From Actinomycetota bacterium (GTDB lineage Bacteria > Actinomycetota > Acidimicrobiia > IMCC26256 > PALSA-610), in assembly GCA_003134555.1 (NCBI GenBank), contig PLBO01000074.1, positions 56,320 to 93,939 of the forward strand: DNA of 37,620 bases. The letters are read 5' to 3'. The notes under the pieces are model-generated. The model ran no database searches. It was not told the DNA's origin and worked only from the letters and a program-made list of their open reading frames with translations. Positions 23,727-31,669 of the stretch are shown here, piece by piece. The translations under genes and the position numbers were made by a program. The stretch's first letter is position 1, and the number at the start of each line of letters is the position of its first letter.

Positions 23727-24989
23727 CTATCCACCCCACCGCACTTGGTATTCGTCCTTCCACCATTCGCCCGCGCGTATCTCCTCGGGGGTCGTGACGA
23801 GCGTGAGGTCTTGGCCGAGGTCGGTGGGCGTCGGCCCGATGCGTTCTGCGATCGGGTGCAAGGGCGCGAGGTCGAAGCCGTAGCAACGCGCCGCGGTCTC
23901 ACAGAGCATCTTGCGGGTGTCGCCGACGGGCACGTCGCCGAAATCCTTGCGCAGCCGTTCGACCGTGTTGGGCCACGTCCCTTCGGGATGCGGATAGTCG
24001 GTGCCCCACATCGCGACGTCGCAACCGATGCTATGACGCCGGCGGATCTCTTCCTTCGACATCGTCGACGCGCCGACGAAGATGTTCTCGCCGAAGTATT
24101 CGGACGGCAGCTTCGACAAGATGCCTTTCATCAGCGCGGCCATCTTCTTCGTCGTGTGGCCGCCGCCGAGGTACTGATCCCACTTCCATTTCATGTCGGC
24201 GACCCAGTACGAGGCGCCTTCGGTCACCACGAACTTCAATCCCGGGAACCGTTCGAACGCACCACTGAACAACAGGTGCGCGATCGGGCGATGGGTCCAG
24301 AACACCACCTCGGCGAGATAGATACCGATGAACTCGCCCATCTCTTCGCGCGGCGCTTCGCCCGAGTGCACGTGCACCGGCAGGTTCGCGGCTTGGCACG
24401 CGGCCCACACCGGGTCGTAGGCGGGGTCGTTGTACGGACGGTGGTCGCGCCACATCGTCGGGATCATGATCCCGCGGATCCCGGGCTTCTCCGCGAGCCA
24501 TTCGATCTCGGCGACTGCGCGCTGGACATCGTGGGTGATCGGCACGAGCCCGACCCCCGCGCGCCGTTCGGGACTCGTCGCGCACAGCTCCTCGAGGAAC
24601 CGGTTGTGGGCTCGTGCGCCGGCGAACGCGAGCTCGGGGTCTTCGATCATGCCCGCCGACAGCCCGGCGCCGAACGGCGGCGACTCCATGCCGGTGATGG
24701 CGTCGGCGTCGGGGAAGATCACTTCGGCCGCGACGCCGTCGGCGTCCATCTCCTTGTCGCGCTGATTGGCGTCGTACGCGCCGCGCAGCCCCTCTTCGTG
24801 CGTCGTCTCCCACTCGTTGATGTACTCGTAGTTGAGCTTCATCGCGAGCTCGCGCTGTTCGTTCTTCTCGGCGAGGAACGCGTCGAACTGCTCGTGATAC
24901 TGCGCATCGAGGTACGGGCGGTACTGCTCGCACGGCAAGCCGGCGTGCGCGTCGGCCGAGATGATCGTGTACCGCGTGTTCTCGTTCAT
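23727..24989 (-). CDS. amidohydrolase-2 family metal-dependent hydrolase or decarboxylase (I)
   Basis: The product is 420 residues from ATG 24989, whose ATG overlaps the stop of the decarboxylase-like gene (ATGA), indicating translational coupling. The TIM-barrel amidohydrolase-2 fold begins with YTIISADAHAG, with a D-x-H in place of the usual H-x-H. Further on are HVHSGE, a metal His after strand 5; WTHRPIAHL and VVTEGASYW; and MWGTDYPHPEG, carrying the late metal-binding Asp. Relatives include ACMSD and gamma-resorcylate-type decarboxylases and ring-cleavage hydrolases. A closely related paralog is two genes upstream (25791-27035). Likely cytosolic; substrate unknown. Confidence 0.9.
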   Translation of the reverse strand: MNENTRYTIISADAHAGLPCEQYRPYLDAQYHEQFDAFLAEKNEQRELAMKLNYEYINEWETTHEEGLRGAYDANQRDKEMDADGVAAEVIFPDADAITGMESPPFGAGLSAGMIEDPELAFAGARAHNRFLEELCATSPERRAGVGLVPITHDVQRAVAEIEWLAEKPGIRGIMIPTMWRDHRPYNDPAYDPVWAACQAANLPVHVHSGEAPREEMGEFIGIYLAEVVFWTHRPIAHLLFSGAFERFPGLKFVVTEGASYWVADMKWKWDQYLGGGHTTKKMAALMKGILSKLPSEYFGENIFVGASTMSKEEIRRRHSIGCDVAMWGTDYPHPEGTWPNTVERLRKDFGDVPVGDTRKMLCETAARCYGFDLAPLHPIAERIGPTPTDLGQDLTLVTTPEEIRAGEWWKDEYQVRWGG

Positions 24990-25762
24990 GACTTCTTGCC
25001 CAGCACCGACAGGTCGTCGTAGCGCTGGTGCGCGAACGGCAACAGCCAGTCGGCCGGAACGCGCTCGACCACTTCGCCCTCCTGGGTCGTCGCGACCTGC
25101 GCGTATTGCATCGACACGATGCGGCCGACGGGGATATCGGCAATGGGATCGATGGGGGAGTCGCCGAGGGTCAGCCGGCCGTCGATCGCGAGGCCTTCGC
25201 GTGCTTCCTCGTGGCGGCGCACGTGTACGAGCGCGGGTTCGGTGTCGAAACCTTTGCCGTCGGGCGACGGGCTGCACTTGAAATAGAAATCGACCTTGTC
25301 GCGCGGCGGGATGTCGATCTCGGCGCCCAAGGTGCCGGTGACCTCGGCGAGCGTGAAGCCCATCCGCTCGAAGCGCGCGGTCAGGTTGTTGCCGTCGACC
25401 GCGATCGACACGGCGCCGATCTTCTTCGGTTCGCCGTACGTCTCGCGGCCACCAACCGTCGCCTGTTCGGTCGTCATCGGCATGAACAGCGCGTACTCGC
25501 CTTCGACGCGGCCGTGGCGCGCTCGCACGCCGAACCAACCCGCGCCGAACACCGGGATCCCCGTACCCATGTCGACGGTGGCGAACCGGATGCGCGCCGT
25601 CGCTTCCGACGGTTCGAGCGGCGGCGGCAGCACCGCCTTGATCACGTCGAGGTCGGTCTCCCATACGACGGTGACCGCGGTCGACCAGATGCGCGCCGAC
25701 GTCGCTTCGACCTCGCGGTTGCGCTGCTGTTCGGGAGCCCGAGCGCCGTAACGGATCGTCAT
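24986..25762 (-). CDS. acetoacetate decarboxylase family protein
   Basis: The product is 258 residues from ATG 25762, behind a GAGAGGAA stretch. The fold has the ADC features: the segment PMTTEQATVGGRETYGEPKKIG contains Lys113/Lys114, the Schiff-base lysine region of acetoacetate decarboxylase, and GEYALFMP supplies the upstream acidic residue. IRFATVDMG and VDFYFKCSP are typical strands. The family includes true decarboxylases and also Schiff-base hydratase/aldolase-like enzymes, so decarboxylation is not certain. It sits between two amidohydrolases, 28 bp after the first and overlapping the second by 4 bp, so it probably acts on the same compound class. Confidence 0.88.
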   Translation of the reverse strand: MTIRYGARAPEQQRNREVEATSARIWSTAVTVVWETDLDVIKAVLPPPLEPSEATARIRFATVDMGTGIPVFGAGWFGVRARHGRVEGEYALFMPMTTEQATVGGRETYGEPKKIGAVSIAVDGNNLTARFERMGFTLAEVTGTLGAEIDIPPRDKVDFYFKCSPSPDGKGFDTEPALVHVRRHEEAREGLAIDGRLTLGDSPIDPIADIPVGRIVSMQYAQVATTQEGEVVERVPADWLLPFAHQRYDDLSVLGKKS

Positions 25763-25790
25763 GTTCTCGTTCCTCTCCCGCGCCGGAGCG

Positions 25791-27035
25791 CTACCACGAC
25801 TTGATGACTTGTTCGGGGTCAAACGCGTTGCACGTGGAGTCGGCCGGATAGTCGGCCGGATCGAGCGGCACCTCGACGACGCCGACGCTCGGGCCGATCT
25901 CGTCACCGACCTTGCGCAACGCGTCCAGGTCGAAGCCGTACAGGTTTGCGGCCGTCGTCTCGAGCATCATCTTCGTCTCCGGCGCGGGCACGTTCGCGAA
26001 CGCGGCTCGGAGCGCCTCGGTGGTGTAGGGGTAGGTCCCCTCTGAGTGCGGATAATCGGCCCCCCACATCATCCGGTCGACACCGATCTCGTACCGCAAT
26101 GGGCTCTCCGACGGACGCAAGAAGCTCGCACCTACCCAGAAGTTGCGCTGGAAGTACTCGCTCGGCGTCAACGACATCGACTTCGCGACCGCACCGAAGA
26201 ACACGGCCTCCGCTGCGCCACCGAGCGTCATCCGGCGGTGGAACCAGTCGAGCGTCTCCAGCCCGCGCGGAATCCAACTCGCGCCCTGTTCGGTGAGCAC
26301 GACGCGCAGGTGCGGATGGCGTTCGAGCACGCCCCCGAATGTCAGGTGCCAGACGGCGCGGTGCGCGTACCAGGCGAGCTCGATCAGCATGATCGCCCGC
26401 GCCGCCTCCGCATTGCCGAAGTCGGGCAACCCGCTGCCGGAGTGGATGTTCACCACAACGTCGAGCTCGTCGCACAACTCCCACAGCGGTTCGTAGTGCG
26501 GATCCCAGAGCGGCAACAGCGCGGAGTTCGGCGGAACGTTGGGAATGAGCACACCGCCGAACACGTCGATGTTCTCTTTCGCCCACCGCAATTCTGCGAG
26601 CGTGTCGTCGAGGTTGTTGAGGAACACCTGCGCGCAACCGGCCCGCCGGCCCGGCGCGGCCGCGCAGAAATCCGCGAGCCAGCGATTGTGTGCTTGTACG
26701 CCGGCCCACCGGTGCTCGTAGTCGGCGTCGGTCGGTTCGAGCGCGGTGAGGTTGCTCTGCGTGAAGAACGGCGGGATGGTGTTCGGGAACAACACCTCGG
26801 CGACGAGACCCTGCGACTCCGTTTCTTGCAGACGGCGATCGCTGTCCCAGTTGCGATATGCAGTCGACGCCAACAAGTCGGAGTACGGATTCACGTAGGC
26901 GTCGGCCCACGCGTCGAACTCGTCGTGCCAACGGGCGGCGAGATACGGCTTGTACGACTGCACGTCGGCACCGGCGTGACCGTCGACCGAGATGATCGTG
27001 TACCGGTCGGTACTGGCGAGGGGGGCAGGCGTCAT
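25791..27035 (-). CDS. amidohydrolase-2 family metal-dependent hydrolase or decarboxylase (II)
   Basis: The product is 414 residues from ATG 27035, with GGGAG upstream. It is clearly paralogous to the gene at 23727-24989: YTIISVDGHAG at the start, VVNIHSGSG, WYAHRAVWHLTFGG, VLTEQGASWIP and MMWGADYPHSEG with the late Asp, and LYGFDLDALRK near the end. It again has D-x-H rather than H-x-H at the first metal site. It is the first intact gene of the operon. The two paralogs differ substantially in the loops around residues 40-110, suggesting different substrates or a heteromeric enzyme. Confidence 0.9.
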   Translation of the reverse strand: MTPAPLASTDRYTIISVDGHAGADVQSYKPYLAARWHDEFDAWADAYVNPYSDLLASTAYRNWDSDRRLQETESQGLVAEVLFPNTIPPFFTQSNLTALEPTDADYEHRWAGVQAHNRWLADFCAAAPGRRAGCAQVFLNNLDDTLAELRWAKENIDVFGGVLIPNVPPNSALLPLWDPHYEPLWELCDELDVVVNIHSGSGLPDFGNAEAARAIMLIELAWYAHRAVWHLTFGGVLERHPHLRVVLTEQGASWIPRGLETLDWFHRRMTLGGAAEAVFFGAVAKSMSLTPSEYFQRNFWVGASFLRPSESPLRYEIGVDRMMWGADYPHSEGTYPYTTEALRAAFANVPAPETKMMLETTAANLYGFDLDALRKVGDEIGPSVGVVEVPLDPADYPADSTCNAFDPEQVIKSW

Positions 27036-27043
27036 CGGTGGGT

Positions 27044-27226
27044 TCACTCCCAGGGGTCGAACAGACCTTCGAACTCGAGTGTGCCGCCCGTGGCGCGGCC
27101 GTACAACAGCCAATCACCCCGGAACATCCCGTGCTCGTGCGGCGAGTACCCGATATGACGGCTGACGCGCTCCTCGGCGGGGCTAGGAACGATCGGCGAG
27201 ACGCCGCATCGACCGTTGATACCCCG
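27044..27226 (-). pseudogene. C-terminal remnant of an unidentified protein ahead of the amidohydrolase operon
   Basis: The minus strand between the HDOD stop (27227-27229) and 27044 is open without a usable ATG or GTG start. Its second half reads like a real protein ending: GYSPHEHGMFRGDWLLYGRA then TLEFEGLFDPWE and TGA, only 8 bp before the amidohydrolase start. Spacing and composition suggest the 3' end of a former first operon gene whose body was deleted. I do not recognise the family. It shares a reading frame with the HDOD gene just upstream. Confidence 0.35.
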
Positions 27227-28063
27227 TCAGCGGATGGCGGAGCGGGGGGTCATGAAGTCGGCGAGGAAGTTGAGGAGCGCCGATCGATCGCCTTCTGCCT
27301 GACCGACCAAGTGTTCGCCGACCGCGGAGACGCCCGCCGCGCGCAACATCGCGTCCAAATCGACCCGAGCGTTGCCGTCGACGATCTCGGCGATGCAGTC
27401 CGCGACCTGCACCACCCGCGTCAGCGGATCCGCGGACGCGCCCGCGACATGATGGTCGCGCACGACGTTCGTGATCGTGGTCGGCAAACCATTGCTCGAC
27501 AGGACCTGTGCTCCGAGCGTGGCGTGGTCGATGCCGAAGAGCCGTTGCTCGATCGCCCGGCGCGCTTCGGGGGACTCCCCGGAGGCCGATCGCAGCATCT
27601 CGTCGAACTGTTCCGGACCGCGCCGGTGCAGCAGCGGTTCGCCGAAATCGTGCAGGAGGCCCACGGTGAGTGCGTCAGCCGGATCGACGTCGAGGTGCAC
27701 CGCAACCCGCGCCGCGGCGACGCCGGCCGTTATCGCATGGAGCCAGAAGTGGTCGGGTAGTTCGGTCCGATTCGAGAACAGATCGAAAACCGCCGTGCTC
27801 GCGACCGAGTGCACGGTGTTGGCCCCGAGGAGAGACACTGCGGCCGGGAGCGCCGCGGTGCCTCGCCCGTTGCGGAAGAACGATCCGTTCGCCAGCGCGA
27901 GTATCCGTACCGACAGCGCGGGATCGGCCGAGATGACGCGAGTGATCTCGTCCAACGGAGCGTACGGGTCGTCGAGAAGCCAGAGGAGTCGAAGCGCGAC
28001 CCGACGGTCCGTCGGGATCTCGTTCAGCTCGTGAACCTGCTCCGGCGTGTCAACGTGCAGCAT
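27227..28063 (-). CDS. HDOD-domain signalling protein
   Basis: The product is 278 residues from ATG 28063, whose start overlaps the end of the zinc-ribbon gene by 14 bp. The HDOD domain fills most of the protein: LRLLWLLDDPYAPLDEITRV and ISADPALSVRILALANG at the start, AVSLLGANTVHSVA, then VGLLHDFGEPLL, which holds the HD-like pair, and a later IDHATLGAQVL. HDOD proteins are HD-GYP relatives, usually without hydrolase activity, that act as scaffolds in second-messenger, motility or stress signalling. No receiver or GGDEF domain is fused. Given the cyclase genes in this window a signalling link is attractive but not shown. Confidence 0.9.
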   Translation of the reverse strand: MLHVDTPEQVHELNEIPTDRRVALRLLWLLDDPYAPLDEITRVISADPALSVRILALANGSFFRNGRGTAALPAAVSLLGANTVHSVASTAVFDLFSNRTELPDHFWLHAITAGVAAARVAVHLDVDPADALTVGLLHDFGEPLLHRRGPEQFDEMLRSASGESPEARRAIEQRLFGIDHATLGAQVLSSNGLPTTITNVVRDHHVAGASADPLTRVVQVADCIAEIVDGNARVDLDAMLRAAGVSAVGEHLVGQAEGDRSALLNFLADFMTPRSAIR

Positions 28064-28304
28064 TGCCGGCGGTCTCCGTCGCAGCCGTTCGCTTACTGCT
28101 CAGGATCTCCGGCGGGAACAGACGCTCCCGGACTGCCTTGAGCGTGTCGGCGTCGGGAGCGCGCAATCGGCGCAGCGACGAGCCGTGCATCTCCCACGCG
28201 GCACCGCATGCGTCGCAGGAGATGACAGACGCATCGCCGCCGCGACGGATCGAGATCGGCGACGAGTCGTACGGGCACCGTTCGAGTTCCACCACATGTG
28301 TCAT
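28050..28304 (-). CDS. small zinc-ribbon protein
   Basis: The product is 84 residues from ATG 28304. It starts MTHVVELERCPYDSSPI with a Cys followed by basic residues, and SCDACGAAWEMHG supplies a second CxxC pair. Three cysteines plus nearby His/Asp residues suggest a ribbon-like metal site in the first half. The second half is helical and charged (PDADTLKAVRERLFPPE). It overlaps the HDOD start, so the two genes are translated together and may work together. I do not recognise a named family. Confidence 0.7.
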   Translation of the reverse strand: MTHVVELERCPYDSSPISIRRGGDASVISCDACGAAWEMHGSSLRRLRAPDADTLKAVRERLFPPEILSSKRTAATETAGNAAR

Positions 28305-28740
28305 CGACCAAAGGAGCGCGATGCCTTAGCGCCGTCGACGGAAAGGAGGCATCGGTCAGCGGGGTCGGGTGGGCGTTCGACATGATGGAGCCGTGACGGG
28401 CTCGAGCCTCGTGGTGCCGGCGGCCGGGCGCGGCCTGCGTTTCGGCGTTGGCGTTCATCGCTGGGCGACGATGGGGAGTGGTAGATTTCGCCCCGGCCCG
28501 AGCAGGCAAACGGCCATCTCGGACGTATGACGGGGGCGTGCCATGTCGGAACTCTTTGACAGGGTGCTCGTGCTCCACGACGATGCCGGCAACGTCGTGC
28601 TCGTTCCCCACGCGGGATACGCGTGAAGTCAAGGACTTCCTGTCGCGGCGGAGCGAACGAGACCACCAAACTCGACACTCGCCGCCGTACCGTCGGCTAC
28701 GGCTTCGTCGTCGCAGTGCGGGCCTGCTGTACGCCGACGT
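28305..28740. other. intergenic stretch with a possible micro-ORF
   Basis: Between the zinc-ribbon/HDOD operon start and the stop of the exported protein (both minus). Apart from the short frame at 28543-28626 I see no gene or strong structure. The operon promoter should lie near 28305-28400. Confidence 0.35.
28543..28626 (+). CDS. possible 27-residue micro-ORF
   Basis: ATG 28543 follows GGGGGCGTGCC and encodes MSELFDRVLVLHDDAGNVVL then VPHAGYA before TGA 28624-28626. The sequence has a regular strand-turn-strand look and good codon bias. In the +1 frame just after the stop, REVKDFLSRR could be its continuation, so this may be the start of a decayed gene. No family recognised. Confidence 0.25.
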   Translation: MSELFDRVLVLHDDAGNVVLVPHAGYA

Positions 28741-29235
28741 TCAGAGTGCGATGTTCACGAACCGCACGGTGACGTAGTCGGGGACCCAGCCGTAGGCGCA
28801 GGGCGCGAGGTATGGGCACGAGCTGAACTCGACCTGTCCGGTGCCGTCGCAGGGAACCGCCACTGACGTGGGGATCGCCTGGGGCGCGTTGTACGAGGTG
28901 AACTTCAGTTGCGTGGGTGGGGTCGTCGTCGCGGCGCTGCGAGGAACGAACCAGGCGTAGACCTGGGTGAACAGCCCGGTATAGCCGTGGCCTCGCGTTG
29001 TCCTCACAACCGAGAGTGTCTGACCACCCGCGACTGGCCCGGTGCGGCCCGCCCAGATGGGACCCGCACAGACGGTGTAGACGACCGCCGAGGTCCTCGT
29101 ACCGTTCACACGTCCAGCAAAATGCTGGTTCGGGCCGATTGGTTGTGGGGCGGCGCCGGCCGGCGCGCCGGCGAAGGCGAACGCCGCCACCGTCATCGCG
29201 ACTGCGGCGAGGGTTCGCGTCATGATGCGCACCAT
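28741..29235 (-). CDS. secreted protein of unknown function
   Basis: The product is 164 residues from ATG 29235, preceded by GAGGAG at ideal spacing. The signal peptide is clear: MVRIMTRTLAAVAMTVAAFA then FAGAPAGA, with probable cleavage after AGA near residue 28. The mature part has conserved-looking Cys pairs (YTVCAGPIW; VPCDGTG with SSCPYLAPC) and is rich in aromatic and Thr residues, as in small beta-sheet exported proteins. It lacks a lipobox and catalytic motifs. It appears monocistronic. Confidence 0.75.
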   Translation of the reverse strand: MVRIMTRTLAAVAMTVAAFAFAGAPAGAAPQPIGPNQHFAGRVNGTRTSAVVYTVCAGPIWAGRTGPVAGGQTLSVVRTTRGHGYTGLFTQVYAWFVPRSAATTTPPTQLKFTSYNAPQAIPTSVAVPCDGTGQVEFSSCPYLAPCAYGWVPDYVTVRFVNIAL

Positions 29236-29542
29236 CGTTCGCTCCTCGTTCGGGACGCTGCGTTATCCAGCTTGACCCTCCGCGCCAACGAAAACCACCC
29301 CCGCCCGCGAGACTTTGCCGGAAATTCTCTGGGCCCGTTCCGCGCGTTGACGCGCTTGCTCGTCGGGGAAGTGTCCCGGGCTCGCGTCGCGCTCAGGAAC
29401 TCGCGGTCAGTCGATACGCGAATGCCGCAGTCCCGGCGATCTAGGGGAGTAGGTGCAGCGCGTTATGGGGCGCGCGTTGTGCGATGCCCGGCCTGGTCGC
29501 TGTGCGGCGGCGGTTCTGGCGGCTGGTACGCGGTCGCCCGTG
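29236..29542. other. gene-poor stretch between two exported-protein genes
   Basis: This contains the promoter of the secreted protein (minus) and the downstream end of the lipoprotein gene. Frames on both strands are short and Arg/Ala-rich; nothing recognisable. A GC-rich run of CCCCCGCCCG type lies near 29300. Confidence 0.4.
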
Positions 29543-30058
29543 TCACGTTGTTGGAGTGACTTTGCACACCTGCGTGATGTACTGCCGGATAGCGGTCCCC
29601 GCGGCCTTCACCTGCGGCGAACTGAGCGCTTGGAAGACGGTCGGCGACACCTTGGTGAAGTCGTAGTTGGCCGCAGCGATCGCCTTCAGGAATGGATCGA
29701 ACGCCGCCACGAAGGTGTCGTAGTCACTCTTGATCGCGCCGGGTATCACGGAACCGATCCGCTGCAGCTCGGGTCCGAGGTTCGCGTACACCTTCTTGAA
29801 GTCCACGGGAGTGGTCGGCGACGCGCTGGGGGCAACAAACGCATTTTGCGTACGGGCGAGGTCGCAGAACCTGCTGCTTCCGGAGCCGCTGAGCGAGCCG
29901 GTGGTCGGCGGCGCGGTCGACGCGGTCGAGCCCGGCAGCGACGTCTTCGCGGATGTCGTCGAAGTCGCGCTGCCCGCCACGCTCTTCGACGAAGAGCCAC
30001 AGGCGGTCGCGCCAACCAAGACGATGACGATCACGACCATGAGTCTGCGAGTACGCAC
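29543..30058 (-). CDS. lipoprotein of unknown function
   Basis: The product is 171 residues from GTG 30058, chosen because GGGAGA lies just upstream and the signal then begins immediately (MRTRRLMVVIVIVLVG). A lipobox-like ATAC with Cys20 follows, then a Ser/Thr/Ala linker (about 21-65) typical of actinobacterial lipoproteins. The mature helical domain (about 68-171) has one Cys near its start (RFCDLA) and one near its end (ITQVCKV), which could form a disulfide. The phrase FDPFLKAIAAANYDFTKV suggests a helical bundle. Probably anchored on the outer face of the membrane; function unknown. Confidence 0.75.
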   Translation of the reverse strand: MRTRRLMVVIVIVLVGATACGSSSKSVAGSATSTTSAKTSLPGSTASTAPPTTGSLSGSGSSRFCDLARTQNAFVAPSASPTTPVDFKKVYANLGPELQRIGSVIPGAIKSDYDTFVAAFDPFLKAIAAANYDFTKVSPTVFQALSSPQVKAAGTAIRQYITQVCKVTPTT

Positions 30059-30317
30059 GTTGTCTCCCACGAGGCCCTTGCCCGCGCTGTGGGCAGATTC
30101 GCACCCATCCGCTCGCACCGCAAGCGTCCCGACGAATCGATGGACGATTTGCACACTCGTCGCGAGTCGGCGGACTCGACCCCGAGATCGTGCTCAGCGG
30201 CACCTCCCAGCCGCGCCCGGCGCCATGCTCACTGACGCGCGTCTCATAATCGCGGCTGCCGGGTGTCCCCTACCGCCGGGTGGGTGGCACGACCCCAGCT
30301 CCCTGATCACGGCCCGA
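30059..30317. promoter_or_regulatory. upstream region of the lipoprotein gene
   Basis: About 260 bp between the lipoprotein start and the stop of the prolyl-peptidase-like gene, all on the minus strand. It should hold the lipoprotein promoter and possibly the hydrolase terminator. No clear box or hairpin identified. Confidence 0.3.
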
Positions 30318-31268
30318 TCAGTCGGCGAGGTCGTGCAGGAACTCGACGAGGCCGGCGAAATACCGCTCTTGGTCGTCATACATTGCTAGGTGACTGCCGT
30401 TAGGGCAGTGAAGGTAGCGGCCCTTGGGTAGTTGCCCGGCCATCATCTCCAGGTGCGAAGGGTCCATCGAGTCGTAGCGGGCGCCGATCACGAGGGTCGG
30501 CACCTCGATCGAGGCCAGCCGGTCGGTGCATTCCCAGTCCGCGAGTTTGGCCTCCTTGCTGATCCCGAGTTCGCTGGGGCCTTGCATCGACACGTAGATC
30601 GAAGGGTTGATGTGGGCGAAGGCGCGTTGCACCGGATCCGGCCAGTCCTCGACCGGCATGCGCAGGATGTGGTGGACATAGTGCTGTTCGTTCAGGAGCT
30701 CCATGTAGCGCGGGTTCTCGGTAGTGCCACTCTCCTCGAGTGACAGGATCTCCGCGAGCGCGGCCTGGTCCATCTCGGGCATCAATACCTGCTCGGCGTA
30801 CGCGCTGTAGGCCGGAGCGCTGGACATCATGTTCGAGACGACAAGTCCGCGCAGGTGCTCCTGGTAGCGAAGCGCGTACTCCATGGCGAGAATTCCGCCC
30901 CACGACTGTCCGAAGAGCACGAAGTTGTCGAGGTCGAGACCGAGCGCTTGACGGACCTGTTCAACCTCGTCGACGAAGCGGTCGAGCTCCCACAGCGATG
31001 GCTCATCGGGCTGATCGCTGCGGCCCGAGCCGAGCTGGTCGTAGTAGTAGTACTCGATGCCCGCAGCCGGAAGATAGCTGTCGCACGCCTCGAGATACTC
31101 GTGTGTACAACCGGGGCCGCCGTGGAGCAGCAGCAACTTGAGATCGGGGTTGTTGCCGATCCGCTTCGTCCATACCCGAAAGGCGCCGGCCGGTGTACTC
31201 ACGGGGATCATGCGAGCGCCACCACTCAGCGCGTCGTCCCGTCCTGAAGAGTCGAGATAGTCACTCAT
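30318..31268 (-). CDS. proline-iminopeptidase-like alpha/beta hydrolase (S33)
   Basis: The product is 316 residues from ATG 31268, with GGGA upstream; the open frame extends further but the start fits family length. It has the oxyanion motif LLLHGGPGCTHEYL (HGGPG at 49-53), YYDQLGSGRSD, and the nucleophile elbow LFGQSWGGILA with Ser122. The later VIGARYDSMDP carries the acid, and CPNGSHLAMYDD the catalytic His. This matches proline iminopeptidase and related tricorn-interacting F1-type peptidases. Cytosolic and without a signal peptide. It is divergent from the hydrolase-cyclase fusion at 31670. It may release N-terminal proline from peptides or act on another small amide or ester. Confidence 0.9.
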   Translation of the reverse strand: MSDYLDSSGRDDALSGGARMIPVSTPAGAFRVWTKRIGNNPDLKLLLLHGGPGCTHEYLEACDSYLPAAGIEYYYYDQLGSGRSDQPDEPSLWELDRFVDEVEQVRQALGLDLDNFVLFGQSWGGILAMEYALRYQEHLRGLVVSNMMSSAPAYSAYAEQVLMPEMDQAALAEILSLEESGTTENPRYMELLNEQHYVHHILRMPVEDWPDPVQRAFAHINPSIYVSMQGPSELGISKEAKLADWECTDRLASIEVPTLVIGARYDSMDPSHLEMMAGQLPKGRYLHCPNGSHLAMYDDQERYFAGLVEFLHDLAD

Positions 31269-31669
31269 TCCCGCGTCCCTTGTCATCGCTTCCGCCAACC
31301 GTAAGCCGCGCGAGGCTCGGGATGCACCGTGCTCGCCGACCGGGACCAACTATCCCCGAACACGCGTCCCCGAAAACCGGCCATCCACTGCCACTGACCC
31401 GGCGAACTAAGACACCGTGGACGCAATATTCGGGGGCGCACGTTTGGGGACGGAACCGGAGGAGGGGTGAGGTGAGGCACGGTCGTCGCGGGTGTCGGTC
31501 GTCTCGTTTCGTTCCGCCGCTCCTTCGGGACCGCGACGCTTTTGCTGACGGATATCGAGTGCTCGTCCCAGTTGTGCGAGCCGGTGCAGGTTTGCGATGC
31601 CGGCCCACGCTTGAGCGGCCGAGATACGGCAGGCGCGGGCCGAGGAGCAAGGGTTACGGTTGGGGTTCG
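31269..31669. promoter_or_regulatory. divergent intergenic region, 400 bp
   Basis: This separates the peptidase-like gene (minus) and the hydrolase-cyclase fusion (plus). The frame of the fusion is open through much of it, but translation is Arg/Pro-rich and does not align with the paralog. Around 31365-31380 (CGTCCCCGAA) and 31430-31460 (TTCGGGGGCG, TTTGGGGACG) there are imperfectly complementary G-run/C-run segments that could form a structure or bind a regulator. Confidence 0.35.

Noticed and set aside
23745-25022. 425-codon plus-strand frame antisense to the amidohydrolase gene
   Set aside because: The minus strand encodes a complete amidohydrolase with coupled neighbours; the plus-strand translation has no family features.
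26046-27158. 370-codon plus-strand frame antisense to amidohydrolase II
   Set aside because: Same reason: a shadow of the paralogous amidohydrolase, charged and motif-free.
31193-31669. 159-residue N-terminal extension of the hydrolase-cyclase fusion
   Set aside because: The extension does not align with the paralog, is Arg/Pro-rich and overlaps the divergent gene; ATG 31670 aligns with the other fusion.
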